From Certhia americana (taxonomy: Eukaryota; Chordata; Aves; Passeriformes; Certhiidae), in NCBI GenBank assembly GCA_018697195.1, contig CM031866.1, positions 4,413,418 to 4,477,417 of the forward strand: a stretch of DNA of 64,000 nt, given 5' to 3'. Every line of letters begins with the position of its first letter. Position 1 is the stretch's first letter. The translations under genes and the position numbers were made by a program. Of this stretch, positions 27,301-38,925 are shown piece after piece. The notes below the pieces were generated by a model. That model was not told where the DNA came from. It saw nothing but the letters and a program-made list of their open reading frames with translations, and made no database searches.

Positions 27301-30289
27301 CCAGTGTGGGACTACTGAACACATTTAACCCAAAATTCTGTGTCATATTAATTAAACATTTCATATCCCTCCAACATATACTTTATTCAAGGCAATTTTG
27401 CATTAAGAAAGGAATCTAGTCATCCATGAACAATTCCTGAAGTAAACTTACTTCCCGTGCTGACAGCTCACAAGTCAAACTTATGCATTTTTAACAGGAG
27501 AAAAGAATGGCAAAAGCACATCTATTTTCAGAAGACAATTCAGTGCCAGGCAAATATTAGGCCTGATTACATACAGAAATTAAATCTACATGATTGTGAG
27601 GCTTCCTTGAGCCTCTAACTTTTGTTCTCTTTTAGTATATTTATCTAAATGGTTCAAAGGAGACATTCAAAGTTACAGTCAAAATAACAACATACATTGA
27701 AATTCCCATTTGAACAAAAAGAGCTTAGGAAATTACAGTTCTCTGTCTGAGCAGACCAAGTTAATAGGTGCAAAATGTTTTTAATCAGAAGCAGAGATGA
27801 GTATATTTACACTAGATTTGACTGAAATAGGAGGCAGAGAAGTTTGGATGGGAAGGAAGAAGATCAGTTGGCAAGGAAAAGCATAAACAATTTTTATTTT
27901 ATTTTTTTTGTCCCAAACCTTGGACACAGAAAAACCTACACTGAATAGTTTGGACATTACCACACACATGCACTCCCCTCCTCTGCCTTGTTACATGCTT
28001 CCTAAGGGATACTTGACAAATGCCTATAAAATCAACAGAAAATCCAAATCTAACATCTTCTCACTGTGAGCCCACACAGCCTGCTGCTGATCATGCAGGC
28101 CATTTGGCAAGCACTGGGTCTGCAGGAGAGCAGCTGCTCCAGCCACTCTCTTCCAGTAACATCAGAGATACGAGGACTTGGGGAGAAATTAACAAAGTGA
28201 TCAAAAATGGAATAAAAGATGTTAAGAGGTTTTTTCCTCCCTGTAAACACCAAATAATCCTCCATGCCCAACTGACTCTAATATTCTAAAATAGGAGATA
28301 TTGACAACTCAAGCTACAAAAATAGATGAACAATCTAAAATATCCCCAAAATGATCACGTAGTCTGAGCCACGGAGGGAAGAGCATTGTAAAGCTCAAAA
28401 CTGCATGTGGGCCAGAGAGCCCAGTATTTACTCCTGTATCTTAGGCTCTTTATATCCCCAAATTGCTGGGGCTCCCTTGTTTCAGACACCAGCATGAACA
28501 GCACACGGTGGATGAAAACAAACACACTTTTGTGAAGATGCAGAAGCCACATTGCTGAAAATTCACACATACAAGAAATACACTAATTTAAAAAAAATCA
28601 CAACAAAACTGGAGCACATAGACCTATGTCTTTACTACTATAAAGTATTCCTTAGTTTGGAATCATGTCTTCTAAGTCAGTTCAAGAGTTTTCTGGACAG
28701 TTCATTATTTATTTGGAAATGCCAAATGTTTCAGTCCCCCTCTCTGATCTTTACTGGTCCCTTTCCTAAACTGCTGATGCTGTGAGGCTTACATGGCCTG
28801 CCTTGATCAGATGGAACTTTTGATTTCCCTCTAGAAATCTCCCATTTCTCCAGTGTCTGCTGGGACAGAGCCCCATAAATCAATCACTGCCTTTCCTGCA
28901 GCAGCCGACCTCAAACTCAAACTCTCACCTTAACCTTGGAAGATGTGTGCCAGTCTTTCTGCAGAGGTGAATCTGCTTTCACAGGGATGTTTCAAAACAA
29001 GACTGCAATTTTGCACTCTGCAGTCTCAATCAGGATCCACCATCTGCCTATTTGAGAGTGCCATTACCCACAGCATCACACCGAGCATTACCCAAAGCAT
29101 CTCACCACAGCCTGTGCTGCTGGAATCACGTTATACATGGAAAGCATTAAATGTCATCCTAGAATATCCTGACTTGAAAGGGACTCACAAGGATCCTTGA
29201 GTCCAACTCCTGCACGGGACAGCCCTGAGAATCACACCATGAAGTTGGCACAACAAATCATCACCCCACACGTTTGCACAGGGCTCAACTGCAGAAATTT
29301 CTGTCACAGGCTCCCCTCGGCACAGGGAACCTCCTGCAAAGCATCACTGCCTCACAACTGACAGAAACCCCCATGCTTACAGCTAAACACGTTTACACAA
29401 CTTGGCTAATATGACACAAGAGTCCCATGATGTTTCAAGCCTCATCTACTAATTGATTTAATAAGTCACAGCCTAGAAAGTTCTTCCTACACGTTACTGT
29501 AAAAGCTACCAGAACCTTCTGTGACACTGCACATACACATGGAGCTGTTTATGTCCTCTTGATCTGGTTTGCTCGCTATTACTACCAGTCTTGTTTCAAA
29601 ATTAAATCAGTCTTACCAAAGACAAAGCTGCTTTTTCCCCATTCCTCTATTAAAGTCTTTTAATGATCCTTTCATGTTTCACTCTCTTTAGCTTGGCCTT
29701 TTTTGGCTGTTTCTGAAAAAGCTTCAACTCTCCTTAATCTCCAGAGCAACCACTTTCCCCTGAGTTCGCTTTGTTTCCAGTTTTGATTTTATACTCCCAT
29801 GGTAGCGCTCACTCCTCACATATTTGTTTACAGAACAAAAGCCACCAGTCTTTAAAAGCACTATGGAGTGGAAAACACTCCTTTTAGGTAATTTCACTCA
29901 GCTGTGCCAGTAACAACAGCTATCTCTAGTCAATCCTACTGTGATGTGCAATTACTTTCTTGGAGTAAAAAGAAGCAAGACAGAACAAAGACATGCTTAA
30001 AATGTTACCTTCAGAAGATGATGTGGAAACACACAGAACAACTCAATTATGTTTTCAGACCTACGTGGCACTGATGTACGGACATTTCTGCAATCTGCTT
30101 TCCAATCAACCAAATTTGTACTAAGATGGGTTGACAATGCTCGTTACACTAAGGAGAACTACAAAAACTGCCCACTAAGGCATGTATAGATCACAAAACC
30201 TGTTTACATCTTGGGGTTTTGTGCTACAGGGGGAAAAAACCACAACTTGTTCCCAGAAAACCATGACACATGTGGTAAAGGTAACTTAC
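21371..30289 (-). other. MCTP2: MCTP2 intron J-K (8919 bp)
   Basis: GT-AG intron between exons J and K. It contains a CR1 fragment near 29155-29241, a C-rich run at about 21943-21960, a short (AAAAC)n stretch near 22030-22050 and otherwise unique AT-rich DNA. Open frames on both strands, including one of 158 codons at 24682-25158 minus, match nothing I recognise. No exon-like block with splice sites was found inside it. Confidence 0.88.
29155..29241 (-). mobile_element. CR1 LINE 3'-end fragment (short)
   Basis: Antisense CR1 on the plus strand. TAGAATATCCTGACTTGAAA is followed by GGGACTCACAAGGATC, GAGTCCAACTCCTGCAC and GAATCACACCATG. This is the opening of the CR1 subfamily that carries the AGAATATCCTGAGTTGGAAG-type end. 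Only about 90 bp is recognisable and the element decays to the right. It is in the same orientation as MCTP2. Confidence 0.75.
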
Positions 30290-30392
30290 AGACAGCAAAG
30301 GGATGGCAACTTTTCCAAGGAAATCAGGGGGTTTGTCTCCATCTTCATCAAACACTGTCACTTCCAGAACGTCATGAATATCTTTAATACGA
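30290..30392 (-). CDS. MCTP2: MCTP2 exon J: C2C calcium-binding loop 3
   Basis: 103 bp: one base finishing the split Phe codon, then 34 codons (350-383). The acceptor is TTGTTCCAG and the donor GTAAGT. The peptide contains [20 protein letters not shown] and then [10 protein letters not shown]. The aspartates of [12 protein letters not shown] are the loop-3 ligands of a calcium-binding C2 domain, and all are present. The first complete codon is Arg (30391-30389), giving F-R-I-K where I recall Pro at this place in mammalian MCTP2. This is one of the most conserved stretches of the protein and alone is enough to name the gene. Confidence 0.96.
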
Positions 30393-32063
30393 CTGGAACA
30401 AAAAATTGCAGACACACAAAAAATAGCATTCAATACACATGCACACAGTCTCCTCCACAAAGATCTGAGACTGCTGTTTTACTAATTAAGTTTGTATTAC
30501 CTTGGGGTATATAACTAGAATTTAATTAAATTCCCCCCCCCCCCCCCAAATGAATCAAGTGATGGGTATTCCCCAAGCTTCCCCCTCATGTTTCAGTTGC
30601 ACAACTAGGTGAAGAAACTACCAGACAGTGACTTTTTGGTATTTTTGGTATTGGTGATGCTATCAACGTAAAACTCAGCTCTCCAACAGAATGCTGGTGA
30701 CTGGAAGAGGTCAAGGGCTGAATTCAAACCCAAGTTTCATTGTATTAAAATTGCACAGATAAATGTGTTGTGGAAAACCTGGGTATAACGGGAAGGGCTT
30801 TCTAGTGGTATTGAAAGCTCCAATTGAAATGGACTCATCCACCCAAAACAATCCACACTGCTCCAAAATAAATCTAAATCATCAATATCTTTTAAGGGGC
30901 TTAATTCACTTCTCTTTTTTTTTTTTTTTAATGGACAAAAATCTAAGGAGAGATGCAAGTGCCTGACTGGCTCTGCAGACTTGGTGCTTGGATTAGCCAG
31001 GCAACATTAGTAAGAAAGTTAGAGAGTGTCCATAGCTGACATTTCTGAGACCCACAGGAAGTACAGACACAAACTTTCTTTTTAAATAAAATAAATTTGG
31101 ATTGTTATTGGATTTATTTCCTGGCTGAACATCTGACAAGACTCATCTGCTGGTACAGTCTCAGAAAAAACAGTGATGAGTGGAAGCTTCTTGAGAACAA
31201 AGTATGAGAAAGGACTCCAAGAAACAAGCATTCAGCTGCACTCCTGAATTAAACAGAAATCCAGCAAAGTATGTCTATTAAAGAAATTAGACAGTTTTTC
31301 TTGAGTTCTCATCCAGCCTAGTATTTATGAATGTTGCTTTAGCAAGAAGTTCAAAATTTTCAAACTGTTCTTCCAGTGGACAGATGCAAATGTCACAAAC
31401 GCTTCATTGCCAGCCTTTGCACAGACTGCTGCAGTCTTGGGAGAAGTTTATCTCGCTCACTTATTCACAAAAATCTCTGTCAGCATAAAGCAAGATTTAA
31501 AAAATTGGGCTGCATGAAAGCAATACCTAAATTATAACTTTTATTATTAATAAAGTGACAAATAAAAGAACACTTTGATTTCCATAAAAATTTAAGCATC
31601 TAATTTGAAATGTGTTTGATTAGTTTAAATTCAGAAGACATACCAAAACCAACATGAGCTCTAATTCTCTGGTTCCTTCAAATTAAACAAGGATTCTACC
31701 AAGGTTCAATGAAACATTTTATTTTAAGTTACGGAAAACGTAGGCGTGAGTATCTGGTCTCGACTTTCTGTTACATTATCTCTTGGATCAAGCTATGACT
31801 CCATTATGTCTAGTCATGATTCTTCCTATAAATATCACAGTAATTTTTCTTTTAATGACTTCTATTAATAAACTCCATGCAAGAACTAGTAAAAGGCAAA
31901 AGGCTTTAATTAAGTTATATTTGAGATTTCTCCAACATCCTCTCTGACTACGAAAAAAATGACATATCTTAAACTTGACCTTTGTATGTTCCCAAAGTCA
32001 ATAGCTTCCCTAGCTAAGCTGCTAACTGGAGCTGCTGCATGGTTTCCAAAGCAATCCACTTAC
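30393..32063 (-). other. MCTP2: MCTP2 intron I-J (1671 bp)
   Basis: GT-AG intron between exons I and J. It contains a C15 run (30533-30547; G15 in the transcript) about 140 bp upstream of the exon J acceptor, and a T15 run at 30915-30929. The rest is unique AT-rich sequence with no recognisable element. Confidence 0.9.
30533..30547. repeat. Poly-C homopolymer, 15 bp
   Basis: Uninterrupted C15 on the plus strand, which is a G15 run in MCTP2 pre-mRNA, 141 bp before the exon J acceptor. Long G/C homopolymers are much rarer than A/T ones in this window. Confidence 0.95.
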
Positions 32064-32166
32064 AATGTGAAAACTTTGTTCCACTCTGGATTGAGGTTCT
32101 TGTAAACTGTGTGTGTTTGAAGCATGTCATTTCCTAGCTCCAAGACACAGAAAGGATCACTTTTGC
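32064..32166 (-). CDS. MCTP2: MCTP2 exon I: C2C calcium-binding loop 1
   Basis: 103 bp: two bases completing a split Gly, 33 codons (316-348) and two bases of a split Phe. The acceptor is TTTCCCTAG and the donor GTAAGT. It contains [13 protein letters not shown], whose SDP aspartate is the loop-1 calcium ligand, and then [16 protein letters not shown], the typical C2 motif with the NP turn and Trp. Loop 1 here and loop 3 in exon J together keep the full acidic set, so C2C should be able to bind calcium. Met replaces a usual Arg after GND; I see no consequence. Confidence 0.96.
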
Positions 32167-35100
32167 CTAGGGAAAGAAAAAAAAAATATTAAGTGGACCA
32201 GTTATAGTGTTTAGTATGCAGACTCCTCCCTTGCAGTAGGGCTGAGAAAGTGATTTGTTAAATAAAATTAGATCTATTAAAGAAACTGCGAAGTACCCCG
32301 TTCCGTTGGAATGACTTGCCCAAAAAAACAGTATCTCTGACCATCCCCAGTTCTAGAAACTCCACTTACCTTACAGCTCACTCAGGGGGCTTCACTCTAA
32401 TACCTGAAATCTGAGACTTTCAGTGAATCATCTCTCAGTCTTTACAGCAAGAAAGATCTGTTCATGTTGACAATTACTCAGATGCCCTTAGGAAAGCAGC
32501 ACAATTGTTCTGAGCCAGGGAAGGAGCAGTGCTGCAGTTACATTCCCTATTTTATCCTCTGCTTGGAGCCTGTGGTCTTCTTCGGCTGATTACAGGATTA
32601 AGTACCCACATCATGAAAAAGCAAGCACAACACTGTCTGAGATCAGAAGCATTTCTTCTATTAGTTCCATGTCAACAAGTCCTTGAAGCCTATGAAAGCT
32701 CTACACCATGCCACATGTTTAAACAAAACCCAGCATCAACTGGAGAAACCATGCATGATCCAGGTATTTTAACTTACAGCAAACAAACAGAGCAAACCCC
32801 CCAAAACAAAACAAAGGAGGAGGAAAAAAAACCCTCCTTTCTAAAGAAGGATGTCAACATGAAATCCATTAGGTGAACACGTGCTTCCTAATGTATTTTT
32901 TGATCACTCAAATTACATGAATTTGTAGTTTTCCCAACTCATTGCAGCTCAGCAGTTTCCTTTGAGAGCAGAGTGGTCCCTTATCAGCATGTCTGGCTCA
33001 GTATCTGATTTAATCTCATCCCCAGTGTTCATGTACAACTCAGCCACAGATACTCCAGCCTAACTTCTATGTAGGCAACTAAATATGTCAGCAATGCAGG
33101 GATTTAGATACCAGACAAACAAGATATTTAAGCAAAAGCTGTCCTTTTCTTAATCCTTATTTTCTGTATTATTAATGCAGAGCTTTTAAGGGTCTTACTC
33201 TCAGAAGTTCATAAACTAAACAGGAATCTTTTCAGTATGTAAACAGTGGGTATTAACTAGTCAATACTGGTAAAGTTTAAAGACCATGTGTATTACTGGA
33301 ATTTATTTGTCTTCTCCTTTTCAGCTTACATGCCCAGTCCCTGATATGTGTGGAAAATGCATGTAGCCTTTCAGAGAAACTGCTTGAAATGCAAACTGGT
33401 ATATGCCAAAAACAATCCCACTGTATAATTTGGTATTCTGAATGCTATTTTTTGGTCAGTGAGCAAATGCAGTGTTTGAGAAGAACTCTCATGCGTACAC
33501 AGAAAACATCCAACAAAGCAGAAAAAGTCATTTCCACGTCAACAGAACTATTATCTAGGAATATAAAAGTATGGAAGGCTCAAACTGGGCTAGCTGTCAC
33601 TGAAGAGCTTCTACATATATGATACAGCTGTCTGGAAACCAGCCCAAAAATTTATGTCCAAGAGTAAAATATGGATTTCAGAACACTGTTCAAAACCAAA
33701 GCAGATAAATGTGTGTTTTCTGATCACTATTATTACAGCAGGCTAAACACTTGCAATTAAAATCTATGATGACAACATACAAGCAACTGACAGAAATCTC
33801 AATCACACTAAAATCCAATCTTTACTGAGAGAGTAAGGTATAACACCAATATATACCTCATATACACCATACCCACCAGTCTGCAGGACTTGGGGGATTT
33901 TAGACTCGTGGCTGCTATGGGAAGGGACAGGGAAGGGACAATCCCTGCTCACATCGCTCCTCTATTAACCCTTGGAAATCTCTGTACCTCTGATTCCCTC
34001 TGCGATTTTCCCTTTATTAGATTTTTAGCTGGGACTTTGAATTTACTTTTATCAATAACAATAAATCTGAGCAGTCTCCTTGGCAATGCAGGAAATATGG
34101 CACTGCTCTAGGAGGGCTCTATTATGGAAGCCCATAATTGCTGCACTAATCATTTATGAATGGCTCAGAACAGATAATTAATCTTTATGTCTCTCATTTC
34201 ATGATCAGAAATTATGCTATTTTTACCTAAAATGGCTGCATCCTTTTGCAATTTGGTGGGTCTATTACAGCATAATACTAGGATATTTTCAGCACTGCCA
34301 TTGAAAAACAATTTGTCATTTGCTTCATGAATCAGGCTCAAAGCCTGGGTTATTTTGAATATAATGACAGACTGAGTAACCTTTTACTTAAGCAGAATTT
34401 CATTCTGTGCTATGCACAAGGAATGTGTGTCACATACTCTGTATGAAAAGTCTTTGAATTGCAGAATCAAGAACCTGCGTGTCTCTTCCAATGTTCATTA
34501 TCCACCCACATGCTCCTGTTTGAGTACTGAGGGAGAGGGGGCCAAATCCATCACTGATGCAACTGCTTTAGCATCAGCAAAGTTTTCCGGAGGGTAAATA
34601 ACCTTCTGGGCTCAGCTCTTTCTATGAATTCTGCCTATATTAAAACCTCACATATTTCTAGATGGAACTTTTGGCACATGGCAAAGCTGGGGCTGCTCTG
34701 CTGTGCTACACTTACTAAATTAAATTAGTCAGCAAGGTGCAGTTACACTCCTAATTCCATATGGACCTATACATAATGTCAATTTAGATATGGATTTCTT
34801 TACAAGTTACTTCTCATTATTGAGAGGTTTTGGTTTGGTTTGGTTTTTTTCTCAAATTAAGTTGTTCAGCTCCTTCCTGCTCTCTGCAGTAAACATCTTT
34901 TTCCAATTCAGAGTTAAGCGGTGAATTGACTATAGGCCTAAAATAGTACCATGATTAATCATGGGCTTTCTCCTTTGCTCCTTTTTTTACAAGCAGCATT
35001 CTCTTATGCAACAATACCTTCACAAATATGAGGGAATGGGGCAGGAATGTTTTCCCTCTACCATCTTTCCTGCCTTTATCAACAAGTTATCTTAAAAAAA

Positions 35101-35912
35101 TGACTGTGTCAGCAAATACACAACACACAATGCTGTGCCTGTGAATTATGAGCTGCTGTGAGATAGAGAGGGGAATTAAAAGGTCTCCAGAATCCTGGAG
35201 AAGATGATAATAAAAATAATAATATCCAGGCAGTCGCTGCAGAGAAGTATCAACCTCCTAAACTTTCCCCCGAGGAACAATATAAAGTTGTGGTTTTAAA
35301 AGGTGTTAGTGTCCACTGCTGTCAGGACCAAGCACAACCTGAGGAACAGCTCAGTGGAAAATCCATACTTTTCATGGAGTAAGAGCACCAAAAAGGTCAT
35401 CCCAAACTGAAGCCTCAAATAAGCTCTAAGAGAAAGCATCGCACTCACAGCCTCGCTGCTGACAAGCTTTCTCTTTCAGGTGACAGCCTGCAGCATCACC
35501 CAAACCCACACACCCAGCACCACATCAGACATCCCAAAGCTCCAAACTCACAAGACACCTGATAGAAGATGGAGAGACTTTGCTTTGCAGGTGTTTTGCA
35601 GGCACCATTGCTGTGTATCAACTCTTATTTTACATATTCCTGATGGAAAAAACACTTAGCATGACATGCTGTTGCAAAGTTATCTGTCAGATTGCTCAGA
35701 TCTAAAGGGAAATTAAGATCTCCATCCACTGGACCTTCTCACATACTTCTGGCAGCCAAAGCCATTTGGTATCTCAGTTCCCCAAGGAAGGTTTCACTGC
35801 TGGACAGATGATGGGATGATTTACTTTTCCTTGATCAACTGACAGCACTGCACAAAGTCTATCATTTGCAATATATTATAGCATCATATGCTGCAAAATA
35901 GAAACAAAATAC
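32167..35912 (-). other. MCTP2: MCTP2 intron H-I (3746 bp)
   Basis: GT-AG intron between exons H and I. It holds unique sequence and a G/T low-complexity patch at 34826-34850 (repeats of TTTGG). No mobile element or exon-like block was recognised. Confidence 0.9.
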
Positions 35913-36006
35913 CTGAAAAATCTGCTGCCATCAGGTCCACTGCCTTTAAAACTTTGACTTGTAAGAAGCCAATGTCCTTTATGTCCCGAAAGGAATTCTT
36001 TATACA
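35913..36006 (-). CDS. MCTP2: MCTP2 exon H: start of C2C
   Basis: 94 bp, 31 codons (284-314) plus the first base of a split Gly. The acceptor is CTCCTTTCAG and the donor GTATTT. The peptide begins [13 protein letters not shown], then the first C2 strand [13 protein letters not shown], and ends AADFS just before the SDP loop of exon I. It joins in frame to exon G on one side and exon I on the other. The donor GTATTT is weak compared with the other donors of the gene. The upstream intron is short and contains a CR1 fragment starting only 80 bp from this acceptor. Confidence 0.94.
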
Positions 36007-36755
36007 CTGAAAGGAGAAAAGAACGAAGATGTATTTTGCTTGTAATTCAGTAAGAAACAGAGACTACTGGACCGCTAAATAACTTATCACAGAATTGGCT
36101 AGGTTGGAAGTAACCTTTAAGATCATTAAATTCAACATTTAATCCAGCACTGCCACACCCACCACTAAACCATGTCCCTAAGAGCTAAATCTACAGGTCT
36201 TTTAAAAACCTCCAGCACTGATGACTCAACCACTTCCATGGGCAGCCTGTTCCTGGCAGTGTTGAAAACACTTTTGGTGAAGAAATGTTTCCTAATATCC
36301 AATGTAAACCTCCCCTGGCACAACTTGAGATACACTTATTCCTTCCTGACCAGCTTTTGAGGACGTGGCAGCCATCACAAAGTTTTATCTCCCGACATTT
36401 GAAAGTCTGGAAAATAACCTCCCCAAAGGAGGGAATAAAGCTAAGTATATTATTATCTCTTCATGATATTCAGTGTCTCATTCCCCATGATAATCTCCTA
36501 ATACAATTCAAGTTTGCAAAGAACAGCATTAGTTTAAAACTCAACAAATATAAACAGCTGAATTGTCTGGGTCTATCTGCCCTGCCAAACTCCTTGTCAT
36601 CTGAAATGCAACAACTATTCCATTTAATAATTTTCTTTGGTAGGGGACACGTTATTAAAACTGGAGAATTTTTTTTTTCTGCAATTTTGACAATTTCAAA
36701 ACCAGGAAAAAAAAAAACAAAAAGAAAATTAAAAAGAAAAAAGAATGACACTCAC
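36007..36755 (-). other. MCTP2: MCTP2 intron G-H (749 bp)
   Basis: The shortest complete intron in the window. More than a third of it is a CR1 fragment (36086-36350). The remainder includes A/G-rich sequence next to the exon G donor (36705-36744). Confidence 0.92.
36086..36350 (-). mobile_element. CR1 LINE 3'-end fragment
   Basis: Antisense CR1 on the plus strand. It runs ATCACAGAATTGGCTAGG and TTGGAAGTAACCTTTAAGAT, through CCAGCACTGCCACACCCACC, ACTAAACCATGTCCCTAAG, GGCAGCCTGTTCCTGGCAG and GGTGAAGAAATGTTTCCTAA, to AACCTCCCCTGGCACAACTT. This is the classic avian CR1 3' region, with the 3' end at the left. About 265 bp is recognisable and the 5' side decays. It lies in the same orientation as MCTP2, inside intron G-H. 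Confidence 0.93.
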
Positions 36756-36942
36756 ATAACGCTGAGAAATTTGTTGCCGTTCATTGGGGTCTCCCAAAGG
36801 ACAGACACACAGATCAGAGATAGACACTCCTGTACATGGGGCAACAGCAATCAGCATCAGTAGGGACCCTGGATGTTTTTCTAGAGGCAGCTCCAAGCAG
36901 TTGGTCTGCTTTGTTGGCAGGGCAGTAATGTCAACGTGGCAC
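36756..36942 (-). CDS. MCTP2: MCTP2 exon G: end of C2B and C2B-C2C linker
   Basis: 187 bp: one base finishing a split Thr, then 62 codons (222-283). The acceptor is TTGTTCCAG and the donor GTGAGT. It starts [20 protein letters not shown], which are strands 6-7 of C2B, and then has a strand [11 protein letters not shown]. The linker reads [20 protein letters not shown] and ends ISQRY. The DLCVCPL stretch with its paired cysteines separates MCTP2 from MCTP1 in my recollection. This is the longest exon in the window. A plus-strand open frame overlapping it is only its shadow. Confidence 0.96.
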
Positions 36943-38767
36943 CTGGAACAACATTGCCAAAGGTTAATAAGGAAAAGGAGATGGTAAAAAATAAAAAAAT
37001 AAAAACTCATAAAGCAATATTTATATTGATTTCAGCAGCAAGTAGGCACCAAAATTTATTGCTTCTTCAGGATAGGAGGAGTGAAAAAAAAAATCATCCC
37101 AAAATTAAACACAGGAAACCAATTAGGCAGATTCTATTGCACTTACTGTCAGATTTTGCATTCAGGTCTGTCTTTTGGTAAGGGAAGGGCTTAAAGGTAA
37201 AAGGTTTGGGCTGCAAGTACAGGAGGAAAACTTAACTCTGGCCTGCATCACTTCCCCTCTAAAATCCCCCAGTGTTTTCTGATGGATTTGAAACACAATT
37301 TTATTTCACCTGGGGGAAAAGAAAAGGGGCAAATGCAAAATTTAAAACATTAGCCTAAAATAGATTAGTTTCTTTAAAGTCACATACTCCATTTTATGCT
37401 ACATTATACTGTATGCCCCAATCTCTTTTACAAGCCTTACTTGAGCTACATTTTCAGTGTACTGTTATATTTCCCAAAGGGAAGGATTGTCTTAAAAGTC
37501 CCCCCCCCCACCCACTCCTTGCACGTAATATGTATCATTAACCTGATGCTTCCCCCAAAAATAAAAATAAACAGAATAAAAGAGAAACGTTCATAAAAAG
37601 ACAACAATAAAATATGAGTATGGACTAAAGCAGAGAGATCACCAGACAGTCAGTTACACATGAAGGGAGTGGTTAAATGCAACAAAAAGTCTAATCACTT
37701 GGCTCGGCTAAATGCCTTCTATTTAGAAGTCCAGTAAATGGAGTGGAACTTTCTTGAACCTCCATGGAGCTTGGCTTGTAAGAACAGGCAGAACAAAAGT
37801 TACAGATGAAAAAAGGGAAGAAAAAAAAAAAACAAAGTAAGGAGAAGGTTTGATGCCATACTGCAAGAGGAGGAACATTCCTCAAAGGGACGGGCAGTGG
37901 ATGATAGAGAGAGAGGGGTTTTGCTTCACTTAATGCCTGCCGACAAGTTTTTATTTAAAGTAAACTTGTTAAGGTGTTGTCTTAATAGGCTAAAATTCCA
38001 CAGGGTTCCCCCAGGTGGGTTTCTTCTGGGTAAATGGTGCATGTAGTGTTCCTGATTGATCCCATTCCAGTTGTAGAGCTGGAGTAGTTTATGCCCATCT
38101 GCTATAAATTGCATGCTTTCCGCTGCTTAACAGCCTATTTTCTGTGAATGCTAAAGGGAGTGAAGGAAAAAAAAAAAAAACTCAAACCATTTCAGCCTGA
38201 GAACCCAAGAAACCATGTTATGAAGCAAAAGCCACTGCTCTGGTGAGTTTTTAAGTTGCCCGGTAGCTCTGTGTATTAAAACACAACTCCTTAAGCTTCC
38301 TCTGACCACAATCAACTGGAATGACTTTGCCTTAAGTGTGCTCTTTTCTCTCCACTGCTCTGGAGGTACAACAGGTTTCAAGTTTACTCTTATTAACTGC
38401 TTTCAAGTGCTTTGAAAGAGAAGGAAAATAAACCAGGCAGAGTACCAAGATGGCTCAGCACGTAGGCTGCCTCTCAACACCATTTCCAAGTGTGAGAGGT
38501 TGCATTTAAAGCTCATTGCTACACCTAGACTCTTCAGAAAAATATGACAAGAAAAGTTACAGCAGAAAGAAAACCAAAACAACAACAAAGAGAGAGGAAA
38601 AAGACCTTATTTCTTTCTGAGAAAAAACCCTTATCACTTCCACACTGGAGGTCAACATCACCTTGGCTGCATTAACACCACTGTGTCTCAGGCTGCAGCA
38701 GTTTCAGTGATAGTTTGGGTATCAGCACAAAAGGGGGAATGTATCCTTATCTTGGAGTTTAGTTTTC

Positions 38768-38838
38768 TGTTGGGTTTTTTGGGGTGTTTTTTTGTTTTGT
38801 TTGGGTTTTTTGGTTTTTTTTGTTTTTTTGTTTTTTCC
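38768..38838. repeat. G/T low-complexity tract
   Basis: About 70 bp made almost only of G and T (TTGGGTTTTTTGGGGTG and similar), with runs of three or four G separated by T tracts. In the MCTP2 transcript it reads as A/C. It directly abuts the MIR-like segment on its right. Confidence 0.9.
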
Positions 38839-38925
38839 TAGATGCAGAAACTGAAGGAAGGAGAGGGGAAATCTCAAGGTCACCCAGCTGGTCTGTGGTT
38901 CAGCTGGCAATGAAGGCCATGTCTC
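38839..38925 (+). mobile_element. Possible ancient MIR-like (CORE-SINE) fragment
   Basis: The plus strand reads GATGCAGAAACTGAAGG, then GGAGAGGGGAAA, then CTCAAGGTCACCCAGCTGGT and CTGTGG. The order and spacing follow the well-known MIR body (a GAGGAAACTGAGG-like block, an AGAGAGG block, then CCAAGGTCACACAGCTAGTAA). MIR-type CORE-SINEs were active in early amniotes, and decayed copies are known in birds at low number. The match is by memory and is interrupted, so chance resemblance is possible. Confidence 0.45.

Noticed and set aside
36285..36863. 192-codon open frame on the plus strand
   Set aside because: It begins inside the CR1 fragment and ends antisense to MCTP2 exon G. It has no recognisable domain; it is a shadow of a real exon plus a repeat.
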